Positions 10,660-22,873 of a stretch of 64,000 bases of DNA are shown here, piece by piece. Made by a program: the position numbers and the translations under genes. Where the stretch lies: the NCBI GenBank assembly GCA_021234155.1, contig JAJEKV010000013.1, positions 15,353,877 through 15,417,876 of the forward strand, given 5' to 3'. The notes beneath the pieces were generated by a model. The model had not been told where the DNA came from, did not search any database, and saw only the letters and a program-made list of their open reading frames with translations. Position 1 is the first letter of the stretch. The number at the start of each line of letters is the position of its first letter. Source of the stretch: Isoetes taiwanensis. Its lineage: Eukaryota > Streptophyta > Lycopodiopsida > Isoetales > Isoetaceae.

Positions 10660-13560
10660 ACACTTACCCTTGCTTGCTTTTCAGACTTTCTCATGGCATT
10701 GTCCGCTTTCTTGGCATCCTCTGCAGGGGACCCACATCTCTGAATGGTATAAAGCATCACATGCTCCTGGGCAAATATAAACCTTACATATTGACAATAA
10801 AACTTTGTTCTTCGTGCACGAAGCGGTCCATGCACAACACCAGCCTTTTTTTCTATATATCCTATTGGCAGCACATATACTACACATGTTCTATGTGCCC
10901 CTCGATTTATAGTAAGTAGCATGCCTTGTGGAAGTGTGCAAATAGTTCTCCTCACAAATTGGCTCCATCAAGGTCATTAGCTATCAATTTTTTCTCAGAA
11001 TAAAGTTAGAAAAATCATAATGTGTTACTTCGATTCCAATGCTTATAAATAATGTAAGCATTAGTCAAAACAGAATCGAAAGCATTCCCCAAAAGAGAGA
11101 ATGCCACCATTTCCAAGAAACTTGCTCCCTCTCCAAGCTATAGTTTGAAGCCAAGCACATTTTGTTGTGCACATCACACCCGCCTTGTGTTCATTGTATG
11201 TTATCGCATCTGGAGCAAAGAACCTCTTGACGGTTGCCTCTCCACCAAACGCATGACCGTAGACATATCTACACTGCAAGGCACATTAGAAGCAAACAAT
11301 TGCTTCTTTATCCCGCCATGCACTAACGACAATGCCGGGTTTTTTACTAAATGTAAATTTATGAGTCCCCTTTGGGACCTCTTTTTTTTCCATCAAATTT
11401 CAGCAGCTTTTATGGGAAACATTTTGGTCTTATTAGGGTTGATAATACCTGCACCACCTTGCTTTCTTTGATAACCATTGGAGCAGCTTGACACTTGTAA
11501 AATAACGTCAAAAAAGACATTATGGCCTCGGTGAAAGCTTCTTCACTAGGGTTGATACCGCATGAAATCCCAATCCCTTCTCGCTTGAGCTTGTCATAGA
11601 CCTCAAATCAGACAATATCCGTAAGTCGAATCACATAAAGTCTAAGGTCAATACCAAATTTATGAGGCTTCTTTGGATTGTAAATACGTAAGGGATTCAT
11701 GGCATTTCTCGGAATAATCCTCTCATCTACATCAATTGCTTACCTGGTGTATACAAGTCAATAAACTTTTGTTCCATTCTTTCTCAACATTCCGAACTTG
11801 GAAAATTCTATACTCTTGTATTCTTATCATGAGGTCGCAAAATGATTGTCTCTCAAGTGAAAGAATCTTTTAACTGTTGAGCTTTTTGAGGGACATAACT
11901 GCCAAAGTTTGGCCAATTCACCGCTCCACCACACTTTGATTTCCAATAAGATTGAACTTTTATTGTATGGATTTAGTGCCATGGCCACAATCAGACCCAA
12001 AAACCCGAACATGGTACTCACATCGGCTGTTGACCAGCCCTAATATTCTCAAATTTTGTCTTGCTTTATTTCTCGCCATCTCATACCTATTAGTCTCTTT
12101 GACAGACCGGTGACATCAATATATGTGAGAAGAAGCATGTGAACAACCTGAAATGGAGACATTCTTTTTGTTCTTGTAGCTGGTCCTCTCTCAAGGTCAT
12201 AAGAAGGAAGCTTTGTGCAGCAAATTATGAGGTAAAGAATCCTCACCAAGGGTCCATGTGGCAATTGTGGCAATTCATCCTCATCCATGTCTTCACGCTA
12301 ATGCCGGACCTCTCTCAAGCCGCAAATCATCTCTTTCATGCAATTCTCTTCCTCATCACCGGATATACAATCACCTTCGCCGATCTTCTCATACCGTAAG
12401 TAGATGCCACATTGCTTGCATCCTCTTCACCAATAGATCTTGATCTATTAGGGGTTGTGTTTCAACATCAAAGGATTTTACGGGACTCCACCACCTAATT
12501 CTACTTACTACCTTCCCCTATTCAAAGGTTGCACTCGCTTTGGTCTTCCTCGCCATTTGTAGTAGCAACAACCCCGCTTCTTCATCGATATGTGCTCACC
12601 ATGTGGCTGATAATCGATCCTCGATCACATCCTCCACATCATCAACTTATCATCTTCAATATCTTGCCCTTCACTCATAACATCAAGTAACTCTTCTTCT
12701 ACAATTTTTGGAGGCATTATATTCAAAGGTTCTATGAAAGAAATCTCTTCAACTATAGTTTTGAAGATAAGAGTTTCTGCTTCAGATTTGGAAGAAAGAG
12801 GTGGCGAATTCAACATCAGAAGGGGCTACAACAATTGGTAGAACTGGTTTTACAATAATTTGTGGTTCAGTGGACCTATATTTTCTTGAATTTGAGGAAC
12901 CGGTTCAATAATATCGTGGTTTTTAGTTACAAAAAGTTGAAGGTGTTGAAGCTTCGCATGATAAAGAGCATGTTAAGAAGGAGAGAAATGTCTCCTCGGG
13001 TCGAGTATAAAAAACATCTCTCGATCATTTGCATCAAAAGCCTCTTCTATTCTCAAATTTCATAAAGGAAGGAGTAGAAGAAGGCCATTGTATGGTCTTA
13101 CCTTTGAGTGAAGAGGAACCAATTGCATATTGTCTTCATTCGGTTCTTCTTCTTCCAACTGCCTCCAAATCTTCAAGAGGGCTGCTTCTTCTTCATTTGC
13201 ATTACTTTTTGAGGGACTTGCACCGAGAATTTCATTGTTCTTCTCAGATTTTTCGTGGTTTGTATGGTCAGTTTTCTTTCTCGCACCAAAAATCTCTATT
13301 TGGCCCCAATTTAACTTCATTTTATCTCCATCTACTTCGAATACACCTCAAATAATTTCTTCTTGCATTCATAAGAACAAATTTTCCTAGAAGAGTCGCT
13401 TCTTCCTCGCAATTCCAAGTATCTTTCCCTTGCCCATTCTTCACCAAATTCGCCGCAGTACCAAGATCATAATGCCCTCTAAACCCTTTTTGAAAAAATC
13501 ACCATGTAGCCTCTTCTCATGCTGCTTCATTGCATCCGTAATCAAGAAAAATGGTGGAGT
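10660..13560 (-). pseudogene. piggyBac-like transposase, decayed or poorly read (copy 1)
   Basis: Reading leftwards on the minus strand: an acidic N-terminal region; a helical block resembling the piggyBac N-terminal domain; then VDERIIPRNAMNPLRIYNPK followed by KPHKFGID (about 11730-11635), the block around the first catalytic Asp in piggyBac (DDE_Tnp_1_7) transposases. Next come a YFTS-like block near 11500, the YNEHKAGV block (about 11210-11180) and NAYIIYKHW (about 11065-11045), and finally a Cys-rich end with CKVYICPGACDALYH (about 10780) matching the piggyBac C-terminal zinc finger. Many frameshifts are present. The N-terminal half is better preserved at 34156-35590 in copy 2. Confidence 0.75.
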
Positions 13561-14058
13561 ATAGCTTTAGAAAAAAAAGGGAAGATCGAGATGGGTCGCT
13601 CCTCCAAAGCTCGCTTCACGAGCCAATTTTGGGGAGAAACGATCTTTTGGGGCTTTCCCCATCCGCCGATGAAGTGGACGCGGATGCCCCGCGCCAGTCC
13701 GATAAAAAAATGAGGGTTTATCTTTCATTCGCTACCAATCTAATGATGCATGTATTTCCTCTTTTTGTTTTTGGGAAAAATTCATAGCTAACTAAAAAGA
13801 AGCTGGAATTATTTTAACCTGACGATGGAGTTGAGGGAAAAAGGGTAAATTGCCCATTTTCAAAATGATTATAACTTTAATAATCATTGTCCAAATGTTA
13901 TGAAATTTTATAGAAGCATTCAAATCCAGCTTGAGAACCATGTTTAGTTTTAAAATCCAAAATTGGTATTTATATTATGAGAATTATGGGTTTATGTGCT
14001 AGGGGGGGACCACCTCGTCCATGGATCCGCAATGGTCCCCTGACAACTCTAGTGTTAA

Positions 14059-14943
14059 CCTACCATTCAAATTTTTCGCTTTACCCACATTCAAATTTTC
14101 GTTTTTGCATTCCGACCGCAATGCATCTCAAGTTATTTTCACGCTTCAAGAATGCTTGTTTTGTCGAGATTTTGGGCATGTCGCCGATATTTTCCATGCC
14201 CTAATCTCAAAGAAAACAAGTATTCCCGGCATATGTAATAACCCAATGACTATCACAAGATCTACCAAAGGCGTAATAATCCATTGATATTACTGTGGAG
14301 CCTAATAACGATATACTTTGCCCAATTGGTTTGATAATGTGGTCAAATCACAAACCATATCTTTATAACCTAAGATTTCAAGGTTATGTTTGGTATTCAT
14401 ATCAAAATACCGTGATAAGTCGACGATGGCACCTCGATTCCAAATGCGAGCATCTAGGGTTTCCCCGATGTTTTCATTGTCAAGATGGTATGCTTGTAGG
14501 AAGGCGGCGACGGGTCTTGTGGAGGCAGCCGCCTCTCGCTGTAAATTGCATTGTTCGCCATAGCCATAGCCCAATTTCTAGTGTTCTCACTGCACTTAAG
14601 CCACGCCCTTAGGGCATACCATAGCAGATCGGCACCACCGGGCTCTAGCCAGCTTCTTCTATAGTATTTCAAGAAGAAACGAGGTTTCCACAGAGGAAAA
14701 CCCCAAGTAGGGCCCGACCTTTGTTAATTCGCAGTTTGTCGCCGAAGCAATGGAGCAAGGTCGATTTGCAACCAAGCCCGGATCGATTCTTTCTATTTCT
14801 TGTGTGTTTGTTTAGGGTATCTTTGCTCACTGTTTGGTTGCTCTGCTTCCTATTGTGTATGTATTTCTTTGCTCGCCCTTCCGTGAAACACGAGGTTCAA
14901 TTCCTCTCAAGAAATAGAAGCAAGAAAGGTTTGTCGTGAGAAG
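14059..14943 (+). repeat. Left arm, inner part, of the PEX12-containing inverted repeat (copy 1)
   Basis: This continues the left arm after the piggyBac insertion. It is the reverse complement of about 18785-19650, holds a hairpin-forming stretch near 14140-14230, and ends at the TGAGAAG near 14943. Small ORFs here are incidental. This arm borders the DUF7869-like gene on its 5' side. Confidence 0.85.
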
Positions 14944-15015
14944 ATACCCCTCTATTTTGAGGTATTTGTGAAAATGTCTTTATATTTTGAGATATTGTAA
15001 AAATGCCCCCTCGAT

Positions 15016-18000
15016 ATGGTTACTAAATTACTAGAGATAAGAGAAGAACGACCGAATGATTTTTTGGCAACGGATGGCTATGGTATAAGGCGAAATCAAC
15101 CCCCCACAATGAGAAGATGTTTTATGGAGGATAAATTGGAGCCGGTGATTTGGAATTCTCGACGATATGAAGATCTAGTTGTGAAGCTTGTAAAGTTTCC
15201 AGCCGGTCTCTTCCTTTCTAAGTTTCTTTTTTCTTTTATTGTAGGCTTTGGAACAGAAATCCTTGTGTGTGTTGTGTATCTCTTCCTTAATGATCGCTTG
15301 GTAGCAAAAGGAGTTGGGGCCAAATGACACAATGCCACTTCAAGGAAATACCGGAATGGAGTAGTGAGCGCTGGTGGGGAGGAAGTGATCGAAAGCCACC
15401 ATACCTTCCTTGGTCAACCCGATGCAAACACAACAAATGTAATGGGCTCATTCGCTCTCTAGAGAAGTAAAGATGCTCGTGGAGTCATCTGTTAATGACG
15501 CCCCTTAAAAAGACAAATGACAGGTGGGGAAGGAGGCACAATTGTCGACAAGATATATGCTTCTTGAAATGGATTGTGAGATATGAGCACTTTGGCGGCT
15601 CCATTATCGCCGGAAGGGATTCATATCATTCATCGCCCCGATGATGATGCAAAGCAGGTGACCAGTTTCCGGTTTAAGTTTGTGGGAGTATTCATTATCG
15701 GTTGGTCCCCCATCCCCCTTTCTCGAGGTGAATATCCGCTGCCAGGATGCTTGCAACCTCCGAAACCGGGATGCTTGTGAGATGGAACAATGACCTCGCT
15801 CATGTTGGCGAGTGAAGGTCTCGAGATATTGACCGCGCACCACAACAGAAGCGTATATAGTGTCCAACCGTGGCAGCCGTGAGCATCGTAAGCACCCAAA
15901 CTATGAAAAATGACATTACACATTTCATTCCCCACACCCCGTGAAGGTTGTAAGGCTACCAAAGCTAGTTCGCCCTCACCACCGCATCGCTATCCTCAAT
16001 AACCGAGGACCTTTGTGTCCGCAAAAATAGATGTTGCGCCAAGTTCTCGGTCACCAATAATCAAGTTGTTAACATACGCGAAAAGGAATTCCTTGCCATG
16101 AAATCCAAAGGATAGGGTTACTTTGTTTATGACATGCTCTAAAACAACATGAAAAGGTCGGAGTGGACGCAATCGATGCCGTAAGGGAATCTCGCTTGAG
16201 AGGGCGCGGTACCTTGGTCTCGGATCTCAAAGTCGCGATATCCAAGTGGAAGGCCCAATTCATTGAGGGTGCACGCAGGTCGTCAACATGGCAAATCGCG
16301 CATCATGAAGCCTCGCTCGACATTGGCATACGCAGGCGCTGTTTCCATATTTGTAAGGGAAAATCAGGAATCTTTGCCCCACCGCAGCAGGAGAAACGAG
16401 GACGGATAAGAGAGAATATCGAAGTTGCCCGCAAATGTTTACAAAGTCCAAAGATTCTCGGCGAAAAGCACGCGTTGTGGCACCGACCGCAAGAAGGTAT
16501 CTCCGACCGGGTTTCATAGAACGGAGAGGCGGGCTTCGATGTCGCATCGCAAAAAAAAATTGTATTTTCCAAATGCGATACGCGGCGCAAGTGATCCGCA
16601 TTAAAGTTACCGGGCGACCGGGATGAAGGAGAGAGGAGGATATCGCATGATCAAAGAAGAGTATATAGACTAGAGTGCCTCATGTCACACACAGACTAGT
16701 CGCGAGATTATACTCCCACAAAAATTCTCGCCAATATGTTTGTATTATTCACGACAAAAATGGATCAAGCGAAAACAATGATTCCGAAATTGTAATAACT
16801 GGCAAGTCTCTCCGAGACTTGACAAGCTCAAAAACGCCATTGACCGGGTGCACCCACTCATGGTCATGGAAAGGGAAGCTATGGGGAACTTTGCCCCGAC
16901 TTATGGCCGATGACTCTAACTTCCATGTAGGTTCTTTGAATAGCATCTTGAAGAGATTAGAGATGGTCCACGAGTATCCGTGAGGCCACCCGTCAAGCAC
17001 ACCGAAGCATCCGCCTTCCAAAATGGGTCTCCCTCCTTAAGGACACCACTGACTTGGAGTCAAAGTTATCACTATCCAATAGCAAAGATCCCCGCAATTT
17101 GCCACCGCGTAGGGACCATCATTAAAGCCTCGCCAAAGATACTTTATTTGCAAATGACAACGATCCGACAGTAACAAGAATAGGTATGTCTTCCCATCTT
17201 TCTTACCTAGTATATCTTAGTGTGTTTGAAGAGATTGAGCTAGGTTCATGATGCCCTGGCCATACACATGAGGATATCAATGCCTTGTTTGGTAACTTCT
17301 CCTCATCTTTAAAGAAGGCCGAGGTGTCCGATAATGCCGTAACCGGCCGTGATGAATTCCACAAAATGCAACTTGAATACACCTCGCGTCCTATGTTGTT
17401 GACAAGGTTTTGGATTGAAAGGGTTTCATAGAAGGCTACATACCGTGATGGGGATGATAGATTGATCTGTCACACCACCCTCTAACTTTCGATTCGCTAT
17501 AAATGGTGATTGGCCACCATGTATTACAAAAGCTCACCCACTTACGCCGATTGGTTGCCCCGCCGGTGGAATAAAGATGTGGAAAGAAAAAGACGCATCT
17601 ACAAGCCCATGATGCCGCTGGAATATCCTAAGCCGCTTCCTCCCAAGAAATCTGGGAAGGACCTTGGCCCGGCCATAAACCGTATCCACAAGCATATATT
17701 GCATTGGGTTGTTTGTTCAACCAAGAACAAGGGTGCTCCGTAAATAGCCAAGTACCTACAAGACAACACATCCACAATTGAATATTGGATGAGACTCTTT
17801 GCAAGAACCGGGAAGATCACCAGACGAAGGCATTTATTATGACTTCCGCCAATGCATTAGGCAAGAGTGAGCTCCACCGATGTAGCGGTAGTGGTGGAAC
17901 CAATTGCTACTATCACTCCTCCTTATGTCGGTCCGGTGGAAGGACAAACCTCGTACTCTGTAATTCAATCCATACAAAGATTTGAAGAAATGTATGTTTA

Positions 18001-18340
18001 TTATGGCACTCGATAATGTGTTGTGCCCAACTTGGGTGGGCCTAGCTACCGAGGAGCCACAAATGGATGATAAGAAGGAGAACTTTGAGACTATTCTCGT
18101 CACTTGGGAGCCAATCCCTTGAGGAACCAAGTCTTTCCAAAGCTTAATTATGCCAATTTGCCGAAGAAGAGATGGAAGCCAACGATCAAGGACCGTGATA
18201 GAACTAGAGACTATCAACTACGCTTTGGGAGCCCCTCAAACAAGAAGAAGATACCCAATACTATCAAGATACCCGGCCCATGCCATTGAGGCATATGTAC
18301 CAGATGCAAAGACTTCACGGGGATGTCAATTAGTGTATGA
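15016..18340 (+). pseudogene. DUF7869-like transposon gene, heavily broken (copy 1)
   Basis: This is the copy-1 version of the gene at 37096-40444. The first part (MVTKLLEIREERPNDF) and a block after an apparent intron ending TTGTAG (15244) read well. The central region (15.9-17.4 kb) is broken by many indels at CTG/CAG relative to copy 2. The final part up to TGA 18338-18340 keeps GLATEEPQMDDKKENFET in pieces. The function is discussed under copy 2. Confidence 0.55.
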
Positions 18341-18428
18341 AAAGAGTCATTCATGCAAGTGCATTAAAAAAATGGTCCATAAATCTCGTGTATTGTCCAA
18401 AATTAATGAAATTGTGCTTTTCAAGAAC

Positions 18429-18450
18429 AAAAAAAAAAAAAAAAAAAAAA
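18429..18450 (+). other. Poly-A run 3' of the DUF7869-like gene (copy 1)
   Basis: A run of 22 A lies about 90 bp after the stop codon of the DUF7869-like gene, in the same orientation. Copy 2 has 27 A at the matching place. The position suits a retained poly-A tail or an A-rich element boundary; the length may be unreliable. Confidence 0.85.
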
Positions 18451-18784
18451 CCCTAATAGCAATAACTAGTTAAGCTCTTCTCACATGGCAAAAATACTTT
18501 TTTGCATCAATCATAACCTTAGCTACTACCAAAAAACAACCTCGCGCTTTGGGGTGTAATATCGCTTTGGGGTGTGTTTTGATTTTTCGTGGCCATTATA
18601 TCATAGCACAATTTGGGGAATATTCTTTATGCATCCATATGATCCGGTCTCAATCCAAAGTCAAGACGGGTCAAACAACCCCATGTTGACCGATTTGTAA
18701 GGGGGCAATTAAAAATACAAATCCAATAGTTATCATTCTCACATCAAGCTGCACAACACGCCAGCATGCGTAATAGCAAACCAA

Positions 18785-20735
18785 CTTCTCACAACAAACC
18801 TTTTCTTGTTTCTATTTCTTCAGAGGAATAGAACCTCTTGTTTATCCGTAAGACAGAAAGAAAGCACAACAGAATACATGCACAACAGAAAATGAGCAAC
18901 ACCGACAAAGATAGCAAAGATAATTCTAAACAAAACACAAGGCTTGGTCGCAAATCGACCTTACTTCATTGCCAAGACAAGCCCCCGCCTTCATTAACAA
19001 GGTCAATTTCTACCAGGTTTTCCTCCTCAGGAAAACCTCACTTTTATTGAAACATCAGAGAAGAAGGAGAGCCCCCGTGGTCACGATCCCGCTATGGTAT
19101 GCCCTAAGGAACATGGCTTAAGTCCGCAAAGCAGTAACACTAGAAACTTGGCTATGGCTATGCCGGTAACATGGAATCGCAACAGGCCCCGTCGCCTCCA
19201 TAAGTCCCCGGCCACGCCTCCTACAAGAATACCATGTCGACAATAGAAAATATCCGAAACCTTAGATGCTCACGCTGGAATCCGTGGTGCCATCAAGCCA
19301 AATTTTATACCAGATTTCGATATGAATACCAAACATAACCTTCGTGAAATCTTAGGTTATAGAGATATGGTTTGTGATTTCGGCCACATTACCAAACCAA
19401 TTGGGCAAAGTATATCGTTATTAGGCTCCCTCGTAATAATCAATGGATTATTACTTGGTCGCCTTGTGATAGTCATTGGGTTATTGATGATAGATGCTTG
19501 CTTTTTTGGTGATCCCGGCATGGAAAATGCCGACGCCGCCGACATGCCCTAATCTCAAGAAACAAGCATTCTTGAAACGCGGAAAATAATCTTTGAGATG
19601 CATTCCAGTCGGAATGTAAGGTAAACGGTTGAATGTGAGGTAAACGAAGTAATGGTAGGTAAAAAAATACGTAATGCAAGGTAAATAGAAAGAATGCTAA
19701 GTAAAATTGAAGAACACGCCGTGAAATGAACAAAACACAAAACTAATCTTATGTTCCCGAAATGAGTATGCCTACAGAGGGCGTAATGCATCTCAAGTTG
19801 TTTTTACGCATTAGCTTAATGGCCTAACCACGGGCTACTATAGACGACCCATCTTTATTAAGGGCGATTCCACTACTTAATTACCGGCAATTTCAATAAA
19901 TCCAAAGAACTTCCAGCCGCAATTTGCCCTTCCGTCGGTGATAGATTCCATTGTGGCCAAAACTACCGGCCGACGGGTCGGCGGGTAGGGAAACGTGGTT
20001 TCATCATCACTGACAGTTAAACTGCCGGGCAAGAGAGGTCGTCAATTAAGGTTACTTTGGTAATTCCACCTCACCGATTGGAGCACAACTTCCAGGCATA
20101 GTGGTTATTTGATGATGTGGCCATTTCCCACTGCTAAACGATACTCAATTTAACTTTTATTGACAATAATGGAATCTGCCCCTTACCTTGCGTGGTGACC
20201 ATTCTCGAGTTAAATTTTTCTGGGCAAGAAAACCTATACATCGAAGGAACCAGTGAACAGCTTTCGATCAAATTCAGAAGATACATCTCTGTTTTCCCCT
20301 GTGCTTGAGCTAGATGTTGCTCCAAGTGGGTGGGAGAGGAGGGCGCTCGCCCGACGTTCTTTGAAATGGCAGCGCCCAGCAGCTGCCTTCCAGCCTCGTG
20401 CAGCATTGTTGTATTCGTTGGGGTAACCGTTTCATCATTTTTATTACTTACATCCAATTCTGCAAGAAAAAAGTGGAAAATGCATTTTGGATTTGCATCC
20501 GCAGGTAATTGCCCAACGGCGGCCTGTTGTGCATCGCGTGTTGGATTATAGTGACGAAGCGTTTGCCTTGCTCATGCTAGTGTTGGAGGCTCATAATCTT
20601 AGGTCCACTGGTGAGTGTGTAGCCAGCTTAGCATAATCCAAAGATAGTCCGTTGATAGTTGTGGCATTTGAATAAAATCACCACAATGTGGCGGCAACTG
20701 GGAGTTCAGATAGAAGGAATTCAGAGGCTTTATTG
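18785..20735 (+). repeat. Right arm of the PEX12-containing inverted repeat (copy 1)
   Basis: About 1.95 kb and uninterrupted. It pairs as reverse complement with 14943-14059 plus 8286-7501. It contains a hairpin (near 19490-19580), PEX12 upstream DNA and PEX12 exons 1-2 in the forward sense. The stretch of about 320 bp at about 19862-20184 is missing from the left arm. The arm ends at GGCTTTATTG (20735), where the LINE 3' end begins. Confidence 0.9.
20314..20610 (+). pseudogene. PEX12 exons 1-2 fragment, forward (copy 1)
   Basis: The ATG at 20314 starts exon 1, which carries an extra G after GTGGGT that shifts the frame. Exon 2 spans 20505-20610 and matches the working exon at 42625-42730. 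It is followed by GTGAGT and then the LINE. Downstream exons are missing because the 22-kb unit ends inside the LINE, so this copy is only a truncated 5' end. Confidence 0.85.
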
Positions 20736-22207
20736 TCTAACCAAGACGGTACATGAAGGAAAGAAAGAAAGATTATATTAACCTCTACGAGAGACCACTT
20801 GGGTCTATGAGACCACCATTACAGAAATCATGTACAGCTAGGTGCGCATTGCAGCCTCCTAGATATGTTGCAAAAACAAGACAAAAAGAAAACCTGAAAC
20901 ATTGAAATCAGGAGACGCTTGTCTTTCTTTCTAGCCACTGGCTCAAAGTATGAGGCGATGTGTGGCTGGATTTTTTCTTTTTAAAGGAGTGCTTATGTTT
21001 TTCCTTTGCTGCCCGCTTTGTTCTTCTTGACACTTTCATGGTTATCCCTCTTGAATTGGATTAGATGGCCCAGGAAGAGGACCTGACTTCCGTTGATTAT
21101 TATTATCACCTGCAATGAGAAAGAGAGTGATCTGCCTTTGTGTAGGGTCATTTTTCTGCCCAGTTCTCCCCCCAGCCTGCTCCTTCAGCAGATTTCTTTT
21201 TTATGAACAGTCATTTGGTGAAGGAATAGAGCTATACATTTCTGGTCCTCATATTCGAAGAGTTTTGGGAACATTCAAATGACACCATCTGCAGATCCAC
21301 TTCGAAAGTGCTCGAATCTTTTAGGTCTAGCTGTACGGCCAGCCTTAATCTTAAGCTGATGATGAGATGAGACCCTGAGCTGACCAGTAGCATGTTTATG
21401 TGCTAGGTGAATATTCAATTACCCTGGTCGCTGGATGAAACCATCTGCACTGATCTCAAGGAAGTGATCTTTGTGAAATTGCATCTTTGTGGGAAGTTCA
21501 CTTGATGTTCCTGATATCCAGATCGCAGTCGGATCAGCTGATTCTCATATCTTTTTAAGTCTTTTTAGCTCTATGTTTTACCGAGTATTAGCTGCAGCCA
21601 TGTTGCATTGGAAAGGAGGCAGGTTTTCCAAACCAAATCCCAAAGACGCAGCCCACTGCAATGCCGCTGTGTTCCAAACACTCTGGACCCCCTTTCAGCC
21701 AACCTTTCTAGAACCTTGAGGGCAATCCATAGAAGTCTGCATTGACTCTGCTGCAAGTTGGTGCATTTTATGCAAAAAGGACACTAACTGGGATGCGCAT
21801 CCAGTTGCAGGGGAGTGGCTGTTGATGCCGCACAAAGGTTTTGGTAACATAATCATTTTGATAGAAAATGGTTTGCAGCCTCTTTAGCTGTCATGTCCAT
21901 TCCCCCACATCAAGATCCATGCGCTTTGCTAACTAAACCAAGGTATTGAAAGATGAAGCTTTGCTGGGACATCTTGAAAACTGGTTGGAAACATTTCCTT
22001 TCTAGTATTTGCAAGCAGGCATATCCTTTTGTGAGTCTTATGCACGCTTTAATCTTTCATGCTAAAAGATGGGACCTTTGAAATTGCAGGCCAAAGTATG
22101 CATAATGAGAGACCACTTCCACCCAAGGATCCATAAAAAGAAGGGCTATGATGCATGCAAGCTGGTGACATGTTGAAAATCATCACTTTTGTCCAAGGAT
22201 ATAAGTA
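20736..22207 (-). mobile_element. LINE, 3' portion only (copy 1)
   Basis: This is near-identical to 42857-44336. On the minus strand it carries the end of the LINE ORF (Cys/His-rich tail around 21000-21500) and a 3' end with a CTTT-type simple repeat near 20760. It stops abruptly at 22207 where the second 22-kb copy begins, so the reverse transcriptase core is missing here. Confidence 0.85.
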
Positions 22208-22439
22208 GCGTCCCTCCTGATTCTCCCCGTTAGATCCAAGGGTCTCACAGAGGGTCAGTTCTATGTGAGTTCTAACCCGACCCCAAACAGCTTTTTATGG
22301 AGCTTTTCTTGCAACTAATATCAATGCCATCAAGAGCTACATATAGCTCTTCATAGACCCGAGAGTTTACATCTATTCTTTGAGGTGAGGAAGCATGCCC
22401 CAAGATGAACACACACAATCAACTAACCAACGCCTAATT

Positions 22440-22800
22440 TGTCGCGGATCGAGGGCTTGATTGTTCTGCTTCTCTACACCAATGCTTAAACAAATTGGGC
22501 TGGGCCCCCACAGGTCACTCCATTCAATTGCTCCATGCCTTCATTAAAGAAATTGGGCTGGACGCCTAATTTATTCAAAGGAGCCCGACTTTCTTCGATT
22601 TAAGGCATGATAGAGCAAATTCTCAATTTAATGTGAAAAGAAATACTAATCATGTTCATTTCGATGATGTCACACCAAATTGGCCAATTTGGCCTTCGAT
22701 CTAATCTAACTTCTACAGCCCCAATTCTCCTTCAAGAATTGAGTTTTAAATGCCTTCACCATGGTCCAATGAGAAAATTGGGAGGATTTTCCAATTTGAG
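22440..22800. repeat. Degraded palindrome cluster (copy 2)
   Basis: These are counterparts of the five sites at 292-692. None is perfect. One at 22677-22690 reads AAATTGGCCAATTT, as if the central 8 bp were removed, and others have lost the GC-rich core or carry substitutions. The flanking DNA is otherwise well conserved. Confidence 0.7.
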
Positions 22801-22873
22801 CTCCTCGAAGTCTAGAATGCACGGGAAATTTAGTGGGGCCGTGGTTCTAACACTTTCCGCTTATGTAGGAATC

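Larger units (their letters stand above)
8287..14054 (-). mobile_element. piggyBac-superfamily DNA transposon (copy 1)
   Basis: The ends are CACTAGAGTTGTC and its inverse, about 15 bp of terminal inverted repeat, flanked on both sides by TTAA (8283-8286 and 14055-14058). The right arm of the large inverted repeat shows the equivalent site without the element, between TTGCAT...TTTTTT and ACCTACCATT. A decayed piggyBac-type transposase lies on the minus strand in the right half, and the left half holds tandem subterminal repeats. TTAA target duplication plus piggyBac-type transposase motifs define the superfamily, even though the ends begin CACTA. Confidence 0.85.
70..22207. repeat. Tandem segmental duplication, copy 1
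   Basis: First copy of a unit of about 22.13 kb. Homology to copy 2 begins near position 70 (copy-2 counterpart 22211) and runs colinearly to 22207, where copy 1 stops inside a LINE. The unit contains the palindrome cassette, an inverted PEX12 5' fragment, a piggyBac element, a DUF7869-like gene, a forward PEX12 5' fragment and a LINE 3' portion. Some stretches are near-identical to copy 2 (for example 7054-7555). Others differ by many small indels, mainly at CAG/CTG. It may be a true tandem duplication or two haplotypes joined end to end by the assembler; the sequence alone cannot decide. Confidence 0.9.

Noticed and set aside
8287-14054. CACTA/EnSpm element
   Set aside because: The ends start CACTA, but the flanks are TTAA on both sides and the transposase blocks are piggyBac-like.
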